Shown here: positions 14,934 through 22,872 of the stretch, one piece after another
Numbering within the stretch: the first letter of the stretch is position 1
Layout of the letters: every line of letters starts with the position of its first letter
Assembly: GCA_028817665.1 (NCBI GenBank)
Contig: JAPPPF010000125.1
Location: 1 to 39,748 of the forward strand
DNA from: Magnetovibrio sp.
GTDB lineage: Bacteria; Pseudomonadota; Alphaproteobacteria; Rhodospirillales; Casp-alpha2
Length of the DNA stretch: 39,748 bases
Direction of reading: 5' to 3'
Made by a program: the position numbers and the translations under genes
The notes under the pieces: model-generated
Seen by the model: the letters and a program-made list of their open reading frames with translations, nothing else
The model's database searches: none
Told to the model about the DNA's origin: nothing

Positions 14934-16349
14934 TCAGGCCTCCCCGTCCATCAGCTTGCGGACGTCGGTGACCCGGCCGGTGACGGCGGCGGCGGCGGCC
15001 ATCGCCGGGCTGGCCAGGTGGGTGCGGCTGCCCGGCCCCTGGCGGCCGACGAAGTTGCGGTTCGACGTCGACACGCAGCGCTCGCCCGCCGGCACGTTCT
15101 CGCCGTTGGCGCCGACGCAGAGCGAGCAACCCGGCAGCCGCCATTCGAACCCGGCGTCCTTGAACACCCGGTCCAGGCCCTCGGCCTCGGCGTCGGCCTT
15201 GGTCTGCTCGGACCCCGGTACCGCCCAGGCGCGCACGCCCTCGGCCACCTTGCGGCCGTCGAGCACCCGGGCCGCGGCGCGCAGGTCCTCGACCCGGCTG
15301 TTGGTGCAGGACCCGATGAACACCCACTGTATGCCGACCCCCTCGATGGGTTCGCCGGGCGCCAGGCCGGCGTAGGCCTGGGCTTCCCTGAGCGCGTGAG
15401 CGTGCTCGGCGTCGGGCGCGGCGTCCGGGTCGGGCACCCGCCCGTCGACGGCGATCACGTGTTCGGGGCTGGTCCCCCAGGTGATCTGCGGCTTCACGTC
15501 GGCCACGTCGACGTCGACCTCGGTGTCGAAGGCGGCGCCGGCGTCCGTCGCCAGCCCGCGCCAATGGGCGACGGCGGCGTCCCATTGCGCGCCCTTCGGC
15601 GCGTGGTCGCGGCCCTCGAGGTAGGCGAACACGGTGTCGTCCGGCGCGACCATGCCGATCTTGGCGCCCATCTCGATGGACAGGTTGCAGATGGTCATCC
15701 GCCCCTCGACGGACATGGACCGGATCGCCTGGCCCGCGTACTCGACCGCGTGGCCGTCGCCGCTCGCCGCCCCTTCCCGGCCGATGACGTGGAGGATCAT
15801 GTCCTTGGCCGACACCCAATCGGGCAAGGCGCCGTCGAAGGTGACGCGCAGGCGTTTGGGTTTCCGCTGCATCAGCGTCTGGGTGACCATGGCGTGGACC
15901 AGCTCGCTGCTGCCGATGCCCATGGCGAAGGCGCCAACGCCGCCGTGGGTGCAGGTGTGGCTGTCGCCGCAGACCAGCGTCGCGCCGGGCAGCGTCACGC
16001 CGAGCTCGGGCCCCATCACGTGCAGGATGCCGAAGCCCCGCTCGCCCATGGCGTAGTGGCGGATGCCGGCGGCCGCCGTCATTTCCGCCAGCGGCACCAC
16101 GCAGGTCTCGTGGAAGCCGCCGACGCCGCCGGTCGCGGGGTCGCTGGAGACGGTGTGATCGGGCGCCGCGAAACAGAGCTCGGGATGGCGCACCGCGTGG
16201 CCTTGGTCCTTCAGCATGCGCAGCGCCCGCAGCCCACTCAGGTCGTGCAGCAAGATCCGGTCGACGTGGATCAGGTTCATGCCGCCGCCCAGGTCGGCGA
16301 CCACGTGCGCGTCCCATACCTTGTCGAAGAGTGTCTGCGGACCGGTCAT
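14934..16349 (-). CDS. leuC: 3-isopropylmalate dehydratase-like large subunit (LeuC family)
   Basis: 471 residues, normal for LeuC. The three [4Fe-4S] cysteines are present: GSCTNSR and GCSLCVGAN. VCGDSHTCTHGGVGAFAMGIG, SVEGRMTICNLSIEMGAK and QITWGTSPEHV mark the family. The track's 1359-residue frame is an antisense artefact; the ATG at 16349 follows GGGGAGGGAAG. Compared with what I remember of biosynthetic alphaproteobacterial LeuC, the text is diverged (for example TCTHGGVGA where TSTHGAFGA is common), suggesting a catabolic paralogue such as a citraconate or 2-methylmalate-type hydro-lyase. That is inference. It lies in the ubiX-leuC-leuD-CMD operon. Confidence 0.9.
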   Translation of the reverse strand: MTGPQTLFDKVWDAHVVADLGGGMNLIHVDRILLHDLSGLRALRMLKDQGHAVRHPELCFAAPDHTVSSDPATGGVGGFHETCVVPLAEMTAAAGIRHYAMGERGFGILHVMGPELGVTLPGATLVCGDSHTCTHGGVGAFAMGIGSSELVHAMVTQTLMQRKPKRLRVTFDGALPDWVSAKDMILHVIGREGAASGDGHAVEYAGQAIRSMSVEGRMTICNLSIEMGAKIGMVAPDDTVFAYLEGRDHAPKGAQWDAAVAHWRGLATDAGAAFDTEVDVDVADVKPQITWGTSPEHVIAVDGRVPDPDAAPDAEHAHALREAQAYAGLAPGEPIEGVGIQWVFIGSCTNSRVEDLRAAARVLDGRKVAEGVRAWAVPGSEQTKADAEAEGLDRVFKDAGFEWRLPGCSLCVGANGENVPAGERCVSTSNRNFVGRQGPGSRTHLASPAMAAAAAVTGRVTDVRKLMDGEA

Positions 16350-16375
16350 CTTCCCTCCCCGGCGGTCGGCCGGTG

Positions 16376-17020
16376 CTATTCCCGTTCGGCCTCGACGCCG
16401 TTCGCCTCGCCGACGGCGGCGATACCGCCGCTTTCCCCCCACCGGGGCGCCGCCTCGACGGTCAGTCCGATCTGGTCGAGGATCCGCATGCAGGTCTGGT
16501 CGACGATGGCGCGGACGTCGGCGGGCCGGTGATAGAAGCTCGGCACCGGCGGGAAGATCACCGCGCCCAGCCCGGCGAGCCGGGTCAAGGTCTCCAGGTG
16601 CCCGGCGTGCAAGGGCGTCTCGCGGACCGCCAGGACCAGCGGCCGGCGTTCCTTCAGCATCACGTCGGCGGCCCGGGTGATCAGGTCGCCCGTGTTGCCG
16701 TAGGCGGTGTTCGACGCGGTCTTGATCGAGCACGGCGCGACGATCATGGCGTCGAGGCGGAACGACCCTGACGCCGGCGCGGCACCGACGTTGGCGCCCG
16801 AATGGACGACGTCGGCCAGCGCCTCGACCTCGGTTGGCGCGCGCTCGGTCTCCGCCGTGATCGTCAGCCGCCCGGCCTTCGAGACTATCAGGTGGCGCTC
16901 GACGCCGGGAACGGCGCCGAGCAGCTCGAGAAGCCGGATGCCGTAGACGGCGCCGCTGGCCCCGGTGATGGCGACCAGGACGCGCTTGGCGTCGGTGGTG
17001 GGCGTGAGTTGATCCTTCAT
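16376..17020 (-). CDS. ubiX: Flavin prenyltransferase UbiX
   Basis: UbiX joins a dimethylallyl group to reduced FMN, making the prenylated flavin cofactor of UbiD decarboxylases. The 214-residue product has ITGASGAVYGIRLLELL at the N-terminus (FMN phosphate site), APCSIKTASNTAYGNTGDLI, and ERRPLVLAVRETPLHAGHLE followed by IFPPVPSFYHRP. Length is normal, with a C-terminal tail after the core. It heads the minus-strand operon with leuC (26 bases). No UbiD is in the window, so the partner decarboxylase must be elsewhere. It could serve ubiquinone synthesis or a local aromatic/unsaturated acid decarboxylase. Confidence 0.93.
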   Translation of the reverse strand: MKDQLTPTTDAKRVLVAITGASGAVYGIRLLELLGAVPGVERHLIVSKAGRLTITAETERAPTEVEALADVVHSGANVGAAPASGSFRLDAMIVAPCSIKTASNTAYGNTGDLITRAADVMLKERRPLVLAVRETPLHAGHLETLTRLAGLGAVIFPPVPSFYHRPADVRAIVDQTCMRILDQIGLTVEAAPRWGESGGIAAVGEANGVEAERE

Positions 17021-17127
17021 CGGTGAATGCCGGCGCCTTTGCGATCGGTTGACCCGTCATGTTACCGCGACGCCCGCGAGATGAAACATCGATTTTCCGG
17101 CGGCGGCGGGCGGCGCCCTTCCGGCCA

Positions 17128-17156
17128 TTGGCGTCCGGTGAGCGGAGTGCTATACG
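17128..17156 (+). promoter_or_regulatory. Predicted promoter of the lipoprotein gene
   Basis: TTGGCG (17128-17133), a 17-base spacer and TATACG (17151-17156) match sigma70-type spacing. The ATG of the downstream gene is at 17163, only six bases after the -10, so the predicted transcript would begin at or near the start codon. Confidence 0.5.
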
Positions 17157-17162
17157 AAAGGC

Positions 17163-17684
17163 ATGATCAGACGGCTCATCATCGGCGATGCGCGGACGCG
17201 GTCCCTGACCCTGGCGGTGGCGTTCGGGATCGTCCTCGCCGGATGCAGCCAGACGGCCAGCATCATGCCGTCCAGCAACGCCGCCGGACAGTCCGGCGAG
17301 ACCGCCGGCAAGGCGGCCTTCAGCCAGTTTCCCGACCTGCCGATCCCGGCCGGTAGCAAGATCAACGTCGACAAGACCCTGGTGTTCGGCTCGAAGCCCT
17401 GGTTCGGGCAATTGGCCCTGAACGCGTCGGGCAGCGCCAACGCCATGTTCGATTTCTACCGCGAGCACCTGAGCGGTTACGGCTGGCAGGAGATCACCTC
17501 GGTGCGCGCGCCGACCTCGATCCTGACCTACGCCAACGACGAGCGGGTCCTGGCCATCGCCATCCGGAGCGCCACCATCACCGGCAGCGAGGTGACGATC
17601 ACCGTGTCGCCGCGCGGCAAGCCGCAACCGGCCGGCGGCGCCACCGGCGTGCTGCCGCCGCCGGTCCAACGAACCACCCAGTAA
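17163..17684 (+). CDS. Hypothetical lipoprotein
   Basis: 173 residues with a lipoprotein signal: a basic start (MIRRLIIGDARTR), hydrophobic LTLAVAFGIV and lipobox LAGC, lipidated Cys at about residue 28. The mature part, NAMFDFYREHLSGYGWQEITS and then VLAIAIRSATITGSEVTITV, looks like a small alpha/beta domain, and the tail is Pro/Gly-rich. I do not recognise a named family. The start is forced, as no other in-frame Met precedes the lipobox. The next gene (thiolase) begins 15 bases later, so the two could be cotranscribed, an odd pairing of an envelope lipoprotein with fatty/keto-acid metabolism. Confidence 0.82.
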   Translation: MIRRLIIGDARTRSLTLAVAFGIVLAGCSQTASIMPSSNAAGQSGETAGKAAFSQFPDLPIPAGSKINVDKTLVFGSKPWFGQLALNASGSANAMFDFYREHLSGYGWQEITSVRAPTSILTYANDERVLAIAIRSATITGSEVTITVSPRGKPQPAGGATGVLPPPVQRTTQ

Positions 17685-17699
17685 TCCGGAGAGGATCCC

Positions 17700-18947
17700 A
17701 TGCGAGAAGTTGTCATCGTTGACGGCGTGCGCAGCGCCATCGGTAAGTTCGGCGGCGGCCTGTCGTCGATCCGTCCCGACGACCTTTTGGCCGAGGTCTA
17801 CAAGGGCCTGATCGAACGCACCGGGGTCGACCCGGCGATCATCGACGACGTCTACGCCGGTTGCGGCAACCAGGCCGGCGAGGACAACCGCGACGTGGCG
17901 CGGATGTCGACCCTGCTGGCCGGGTTCCCCATCGAGGTGCCGGGCGTCACCGTCAACCGCAACTGCGCGTCGGGCCTGGAGGCCGTCAACCAGGCGGCCA
18001 AGGCGATCATCGCCGAGGAAGGCGACGTGTTCATCGGCTCGGGCGTCGAAAGCATGTCGCGCGCGCCCTGGTCGATGCCGAAGCCGGACCGGGTGCCGAC
18101 CTTCGCGCCGCCGAAGATGTACGACACGACCGTCGGCTGGCGCTTCGAGAACCCGAAGATGGACGCCCTGTACCCGATCGTCTCGCTCGGCCAGACGGCG
18201 GAGAACATCGCCGAGGAGATGCAGATCACGCGGGAGGAACAGGACGCCTACGCCGTCGAGAGCCACCGCCGCGCCGTCGCCGCGATCAGCGCCGGCAAGT
18301 TCAAGAACGAGATCCACCCGATCAGCGTCCCGCAGCGCCGGGGCGACCCGGTGGTCGTCGACACGGACGAGCACCCGCGCATGAAGAACGAGGACGGCAC
18401 CTGGGTGCTGGCCACGGACGCCGACGACATGGGCCGGCTCCGGCCCAGCTTCAAGAAGGACGGCACCGTCACCGCCGGCAATTCGTCGGGCATCAACGAC
18501 GGCGCCGCGGCGGCGCTGCTGATGGAAGCCGGGCGCGCCGAAAGCCTCGGGCTGAAGCCGAAGCTCCGCTGGATCGGCTCGGCCTCGGCGGGCGTCGATC
18601 CCGGCGTCATGGGCTACGGCCCGGTGCCGGCGACCGAGAAGCTGTTGAAGCGGTTCGACCTCAGCGTCGACGACATCGAGCTGTTCGAGATCAACGAGGC
18701 CTTCGCCGCCCAGGTCATGGGCTGCCAGCGCCAGCTCGGCATCGACCCCGACAGGCTCAACGTCAACGGCGGCGCCATCGCGCTTGGCCACCCCCTGGGC
18801 TGCTCCGGCACCCGCATCATGGTCACCCTGATGAACGAGATGGAACGCCGCGCCGAGACCGCGAAGCGGCCGTTCTACGGCGTCGCGTCGCTCTGCATCG
18901 GCGTCGGCATGGGGGTCTCGACCCTGGTCGAGTGGATCGGGGACTGA
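17700..18947 (+). CDS. Acetyl-CoA acetyltransferase (thiolase)
   Basis: Thiolases cleave 3-ketoacyl-CoA with CoA, or condense two acyl-CoAs. This 415-residue cytosolic protein has the acyl-accepting Cys89 in [11 protein letters not shown], then [21 protein letters not shown] (catalytic His) and the second Cys in [10 protein letters not shown]. Size fits a biosynthetic/degradative tetrameric thiolase. The ATG at 17700 has GGAGAGGAT ahead of it. It is followed after 4 bases by a CoA-transferase, so the pair probably acts in one route: the transferase activates an acid, the thiolase cleaves or forms its ketoacyl-CoA. Chain-length specificity (AtoB, FadA or PcaF type) cannot be settled by eye. 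Confidence 0.94.
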   Translation: MREVVIVDGVRSAIGKFGGGLSSIRPDDLLAEVYKGLIERTGVDPAIIDDVYAGCGNQAGEDNRDVARMSTLLAGFPIEVPGVTVNRNCASGLEAVNQAAKAIIAEEGDVFIGSGVESMSRAPWSMPKPDRVPTFAPPKMYDTTVGWRFENPKMDALYPIVSLGQTAENIAEEMQITREEQDAYAVESHRRAVAAISAGKFKNEIHPISVPQRRGDPVVVDTDEHPRMKNEDGTWVLATDADDMGRLRPSFKKDGTVTAGNSSGINDGAAAALLMEAGRAESLGLKPKLRWIGSASAGVDPGVMGYGPVPATEKLLKRFDLSVDDIELFEINEAFAAQVMGCQRQLGIDPDRLNVNGGAIALGHPLGCSGTRIMVTLMNEMERRAETAKRPFYGVASLCIGVGMGVSTLVEWIGD

Positions 18948-18951
18948 CGCC

Positions 18952-20187
18952 TTGAGCGCGACCCCTGACCGGCCGCTGGCCGGCATCCGCGTCGTCGGCC
19001 TCGAGCAGTACATGGCCGGCCCCTACTGCACCATGCTGCTGGCCGACGCCGGCGCCGAGGTGATCAAGATCGAACGCCCCGGGCCCGGCGATCCGCGCCG
19101 ATCCATGCCGCCCTTCGCCGAGAAGGACGGTCACCGGAAGGCGGCCGGCTTCATGGCCTATAACCGCAACAAGAAGAGCCTGGCTCTGAACCTCCGCGAC
19201 CCGAAGGGCCACGAGGTCTTCAAGCGCCTGGTCGGGACCGCCGACGTCGTCGTCGAGAACCTGAGGCCCGGCTCGATGGCCAAGCAGGGCCTCGGCTTCG
19301 ACGACATGCGCCAGCTCAACCCCAGGCTCATCTGGTCGGTGATCTCCGGCTTCGGCCAGCTGGAGGGCTACCGCGGCCCCTATTCGGACCGTCCCGCCTT
19401 CGACATCGTCGCCGAGGCCATGGGCGGCATCATGCACATGGTCGGTTTCGCCGACAAGCCGCCGAGCTGGACCATCTACGGCATGGCCGACATCTATTCG
19501 GGCCAGATCGCCGCCTACGGCGTCATGCAGGCCCTGTTCATGCGCGAGCGCACCGGCACCGGCCAGTTGGTCGACAGTTCCATGTTCGACAACATGATCG
19601 CGCTGAACGAGGCGCAGATGGCGCTCTATTCGGTCGCCGGCCAGGTCAATTCGCGCGGCCGGCCGAAGAACGCCTGGCCCCGCGACGCCTACGAATGCGC
19701 CGACGGCTGGGTCGCCATCAACGTTCCCGACAACATCATCTGGGGGCGCCTGGCGGAAACCATCGGACACCCCGAACTGAAGGACGACGAACGCGCCAAG
19801 GACGGAACCGCGCGCTGCCAGAACATCGCCTTCCTGCAGCCGCTCCTGGCCGATTGGTTCAAGGCCCAGGCGCGCGACGCCGCGGTCGGCGCCCTGAACG
19901 CCGCCGGCGTGCCCTGCGGCCCGGTCTACGACGCCGAGGACATCTTCAACGACCCGCAGGTCCAGGCGCGCGGCGCGCTCGTCGAGATCGACGATCCGGC
20001 GGTCGGCCCGATCAAGTTCGCGCGCTCGGCTCCGCACCTGTCGGCGGCGCCGGAGATTCCGAAAGTGGCGGCGCCGGAACTGGGCCAGCACAGCCGCGAG
20101 GTGCTGTCAGAGATGCTCGATTACTCGGATGCCGAGGTCGCCGAACTGGCCGAGGCCGGGGTCGTCGAGCTCGCCGGAGAGGCCTGA
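18952..20187 (+). CDS. CaiB/BaiF class III CoA-transferase
   Basis: Class III enzymes move CoA between acids without a ping-pong free-acid release. The 411-residue product begins LAGIRVVGLEQYMAGPYCTMLLADAGAEVIKIERPGPGDPRR-style sequence typical of the family and carries the catalytic Asp (about 151) in PAFDIVAEAMGG; GVPCGPVYDAEDIFNDPQVQARG is the usual C-terminal signature. The start is a TTG at 18952, four bases after the thiolase stop. No ATG precedes the conserved N-terminus, so TTG is probably real. Close spacing implies one operon with the thiolase. It ends five bases before the convergent SPOR gene. Substrate acid unknown. Confidence 0.93.
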   Translation: MSATPDRPLAGIRVVGLEQYMAGPYCTMLLADAGAEVIKIERPGPGDPRRSMPPFAEKDGHRKAAGFMAYNRNKKSLALNLRDPKGHEVFKRLVGTADVVVENLRPGSMAKQGLGFDDMRQLNPRLIWSVISGFGQLEGYRGPYSDRPAFDIVAEAMGGIMHMVGFADKPPSWTIYGMADIYSGQIAAYGVMQALFMRERTGTGQLVDSSMFDNMIALNEAQMALYSVAGQVNSRGRPKNAWPRDAYECADGWVAINVPDNIIWGRLAETIGHPELKDDERAKDGTARCQNIAFLQPLLADWFKAQARDAAVGALNAAGVPCGPVYDAEDIFNDPQVQARGALVEIDDPAVGPIKFARSAPHLSAAPEIPKVAAPELGQHSREVLSEMLDYSDAEVAELAEAGVVELAGEA

Positions 20188-20192
20188 GGCGC

Positions 20193-21563
20193 TCAGCCGG
20201 CGCCCATCATCGACGGTTCGCAGAACTGGCGCCGGCGCTTCAACTGCCGGCACGCGTTCTTCGCCGCGCCGGCGTTCTCGAAGGGCCCGGCCATGAGCCG
20301 GAAATAGGTACCCTTCTTGCCGAGCCGGACCTTCTTGACCTCGTGCTTGAGCTTGCCGAGGACGCCCTTGTGGGCGCGCTTGATCTGCGACCAGCCGCGC
20401 TCCGCCTGCTTCATCGAGCGGTACGACGCCAGGTGCACGGCCGGCTGCGGACCCGCCGGCGTCTCCGCCGCCTCCTTCTTCATCAGGGGCGCGGGCTTCG
20501 ACACCGGCTTCGCCGCCATCGGCGCCGGCGCCGGCGGCGCCGCCGGGCGCATGGCCAGCTCGATGGCCTGGCGCTCGCGCGAGTATTCGTCGGAATTGAT
20601 GTAGCCCTCGTTCTGCAGCTTCTCGAGGCGCCTGACCGAATCGGCGGCCTCCATCAGGCCGCGCGGCGGCATCGCCGGATTGGCGACGACGACCGGCGCC
20701 GACGGCATCAGGGCGTCGAGGATCATGCTGCGCTCGGCGGCGTGCTGGGAAACGGATATGGCGCGCATCTCCAGCGCCCGGCCGATGGCCCGGAGCCGCC
20801 CGGCGATCTGCTCGGTGGTCGGCACCGAGCGCTTCAGCCCGGCCGCCGGCGGCGGCGAGGTCAGCGGCAGCAGCGCGCCGACGTTGGTCTGGCGGCGCCG
20901 GGAATACTCATCGGGCGTCAACAGCCCCTGGTCGCGGAGCGCCTTCAGGGTCGTGAAGCGCGACATCACGTTGGCGTCCTCGCCGACGTAGTCGCCGACC
21001 TTGCCGGCGCCCGCCGGCGTCATCGCGGCCGGCGGCGGCGGCGCGGTGGTGCGGCCGAGCATGGCCGAGCCCGACGGCGCGCCGGTGACCGGCGTCGGCG
21101 CCGCCATCTTCGGCGCCATCGCGGCCGGCGCCGGGGCCTGGCCCGGCGTGCCGCCGCTGTCGAGCAGGGACAGGTTGACGCTGGCGATCTGCGAGGCCGG
21201 CCGGGTGGAGATATCGCTCCAGACGACGAACTGCTTCGATTCGTCGGGCCTCAGCGCCAGCACCGCTTCGTACATCTCGCGGGCCTTGGTCAGCTGGCCG
21301 GTGTTCTGATAGAGGATGCCGGCGCCGATCAGCGCGTCGATGTCGCGGGCGTTGCCCTTCAGGGCGCGCTTGAAATGCGCCTCGGCGGTGATGTAGTTGC
21401 CCTTGGCCAGCTCGGCGATGACCAGTTCGGCTTCGTTGTTGGTGTTGAACTGGCTGCCGGCCCAGAAGGATTCGGAAAACACCTCGCAGCGGAAAGCTCC
21501 GCATCCGCTCAGCGCCGCGGCGGCGATGATCACCGCGATCACGCGTCTCAAACTTCGAGCCAC
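20193..21563 (-). CDS. SPOR-domain lipoprotein with TPR and three internal SHOCT-like repeats
   Basis: 456 residues from a GTG start (21563) with GGAGGGGG upstream. Lipobox ALSGCG puts the lipid on Cys21, so it is envelope-anchored. Residues about 43-110 form a TPR-like helix pair (AELAKGNYITAEAHFKRALK, ALIGAGILYQNTGQLTKARE). Three spaced units follow: LKALRDQGLLTPDEYSRRR (206-224), IGRALEMRAISVSQHAAER (260-278) and LEKLQNEGYINSDEYSRER (313-331). Units 1 and 3 match the SHOCT pattern closely and unit 2 weakly; each is followed by a Pro-rich linker beginning ALLP, ALMP or AMRP. The C-terminal SPOR domain (about 375-452, AVHLASYRSMKQAERGW, FRLMAGPFENAGAAKNACRQ) should bind denuded peptidoglycan glycans at division sites. 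Function unknown; a division or cell-wall role is inferred. Confidence 0.88.
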   Translation of the reverse strand: MARSLRRVIAVIIAAAALSGCGAFRCEVFSESFWAGSQFNTNNEAELVIAELAKGNYITAEAHFKRALKGNARDIDALIGAGILYQNTGQLTKAREMYEAVLALRPDESKQFVVWSDISTRPASQIASVNLSLLDSGGTPGQAPAPAAMAPKMAAPTPVTGAPSGSAMLGRTTAPPPPAAMTPAGAGKVGDYVGEDANVMSRFTTLKALRDQGLLTPDEYSRRRQTNVGALLPLTSPPPAAGLKRSVPTTEQIAGRLRAIGRALEMRAISVSQHAAERSMILDALMPSAPVVVANPAMPPRGLMEAADSVRRLEKLQNEGYINSDEYSRERQAIELAMRPAAPPAPAPMAAKPVSKPAPLMKKEAAETPAGPQPAVHLASYRSMKQAERGWSQIKRAHKGVLGKLKHEVKKVRLGKKGTYFRLMAGPFENAGAAKNACRQLKRRRQFCEPSMMGAG

Positions 21564-21577
21564 TCAACCCCCTCCTC

Positions 21578-21645
21578 GGCGCCGAAGGGCGCCCAAATAC
21601 GGCGAATCCACGCCGTAAGATACGGCGCAAGCCGTACTAAGTATA
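21578..21645 (-). promoter_or_regulatory. Hairpin-rich leader and -10 element of the SPOR lipoprotein gene
   Basis: Three perfect stem-loops stand in a row: GGCGCC-GAAG-GGCGCC (21578-21593), TACGGCG-AATCCA-CGCCGTA (21598-21617) and TACGGC-GCAA-GCCGTA (21621-21636). On the minus strand TATACT (21645-21640) lies just upstream and is a good -10, so all three would be in the 5' leader of the GTG-started gene, the last one ending next to its ribosome-binding site. I see no clear -35 at ideal spacing. No U-run follows the hairpins in the minus direction. Confidence 0.55.
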
Positions 21646-21697
21646 GTGTTTTTTTGAAAGTTAAGCACAAATTCTTGCGCGAAACCCGGCCGGGCGG

Positions 21698-22267
21698 TTA
21701 TTTCTTCTTTTTCGAATCTTCTGCTTCCTGCAGCTCGTCGCAGCCGTTGACCGACGAGAACGGCAGTTTGGTGATCGAGCCGCCGCCCGACTTAATCGTG
21801 CCCTTGATGACCAGGATTCCGGTGACTTCGTCCTTCATGCCGATGGTCTTGTTGATGACCTTGATCAACTTGGCGTCCATCTTGCGTTGTTCGGGCGTGC
21901 GCCGGTAGTCGACCCGGGTCTCGCCGCTGCGCGCCTTGCGTTCGTAGAGGTAGTCGCGCGGGATCGGGTCACGGTACCAGGTCCGGAGCAGCGCGTCGGC
22001 GATCCGCGGGCCCTTAATGCAGACCTTGCCGACCTTGAAGTTGTCGCGGATGGTCAGGACCACGGTGACCGAGGTGTTGAAGGTGCGCTTCGACCGCGCG
22101 CTCTTGCGCACCGGCGCGATCATCGACTTCATCTGGACGTGGCCGCGGCCCTTCTTGCGGAGCCCGAAGGTCCGCTTCTTGGTGACCGAGCTCGCCTCCG
22201 CCACGTCTTCGGCGACGAAGCACCCGACGACCAAGGCGCCGATCAGCGCGATCCAGAACCGTTTCAT
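21698..22267 (-). CDS. Exported protein of unknown function
   Basis: 189 residues from ATG 22267 (AGAGGAC upstream; the track extends to 22342). The N-terminus MKRFWIALIGALVVGCFVAEDVAEA is a signal sequence, either with SPase I cleavage after VAEA or, since LVVGC is lipobox-like, a lipoprotein. The mature part is very basic (TKKRTFGLRKKGRGH, RKSARSKRTFNTS), then a beta-rich segment VTVVLTIRDNFKVGKVCIKG, then RIADALLRTWYRDPIPRDYL and a Lys-rich end. There are two Cys (in KVCIKG and VNGCDEL) that could form a disulphide. I know no family. It is next to the SPOR lipoprotein, on the same strand but 134 bases apart. Confidence 0.75.
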   Translation of the reverse strand: MKRFWIALIGALVVGCFVAEDVAEASSVTKKRTFGLRKKGRGHVQMKSMIAPVRKSARSKRTFNTSVTVVLTIRDNFKVGKVCIKGPRIADALLRTWYRDPIPRDYLYERKARSGETRVDYRRTPEQRKMDAKLIKVINKTIGMKDEVTGILVIKGTIKSGGGSITKLPFSSVNGCDELQEAEDSKKKK

Positions 22268-22386
22268 CGAAGCCCGTCCTCTTGCATTCAGGTCGTTGCC
22301 GCAATGTCCATATGTAACATCACAAGCCAACAGGTTCATCAAACAGTTTTACCCGCGAGGCTGACAGCCGCCTGAACGGCCCCGAA

Positions 22387-22872
22387 TCAGGCGCCGAGAT
22401 CGATCCCCATGTAGGTGACGCCGTCCAGGGGATTGTCGTAATAGGCGGGAATCTCCTCGAAACCCAAGGATACGTAGAGCGCCTTGGCGGCGTCCAGTTG
22501 CGCCAGCGTATCGAGGCACATCCGCGCGTAGCCGGCGGCCCGGGCCTCGCTCATGCACATCTCCGTCAGGTGCCGGCCGAGGCCGCGCCGGCGCCACGCC
22601 TCGCGCACGTAGAGGCGTTTCATCTCGCAGGTCCCGGGCCCGCGCGCCCGGATGCCGACGCAGCCGACGAGGCGCCCGTCCGAGGCGTCGTCGATGAGGT
22701 AGAGGCGGCCTTCCGGCGCAGCGTAGATGCCCGGCAGCGCGTTGAGCTCGGCCTCGAAATCCTGGAAGCAGAGGTCGACGCCAAGCCAGTCCTGGTACTC
22801 GCGGAACAGTTCGCGGATTTGTTCCATGTCGTCGGCCGTCACCGCGGCGCGAATGACGAAACCGTCGATCAT
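22387..22872 (-). CDS. GNAT-family N-acetyltransferase
   Basis: 161 residues, one GNAT domain. Motif A with the pyrophosphate-binding loop is MKRLYVREAWRRRGLGRHLTEMC, followed by AGYARMCLDTLAQLDAAKALYVSLGFEEIPAYY (motif B). It transfers an acetyl group from acetyl-CoA to an amine of unknown identity. The ATG at 22872 overlaps the phzF stop (ATGA), so the track's extension to 23034 is antisense-frame artefact. The two genes form a coupled pair. No resistance function can be claimed. Confidence 0.9.
   Translation of the reverse strand: MIDGFVIRAAVTADDMEQIRELFREYQDWLGVDLCFQDFEAELNALPGIYAAPEGRLYLIDDASDGRLVGCVGIRARGPGTCEMKRLYVREAWRRRGLGRHLTEMCMSEARAAGYARMCLDTLAQLDAAKALYVSLGFEEIPAYYDNPLDGVTYMGIDLGA

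Noticed and set aside
14934-19013. A 1359-residue minus ORF as a giant protein
   Set aside because: Only its last 471 codons are LeuC; the rest is antisense to ubiX, the lipoprotein gene and the thiolase. Long open antisense frames are expected in GC-rich DNA.
21698-22267. FliL-like flagellar protein
   Set aside because: The strand pattern and small exported size were suggestive, but no FliL signature, no N-terminal anchor retained after the AEA site and no flagellar genes nearby.
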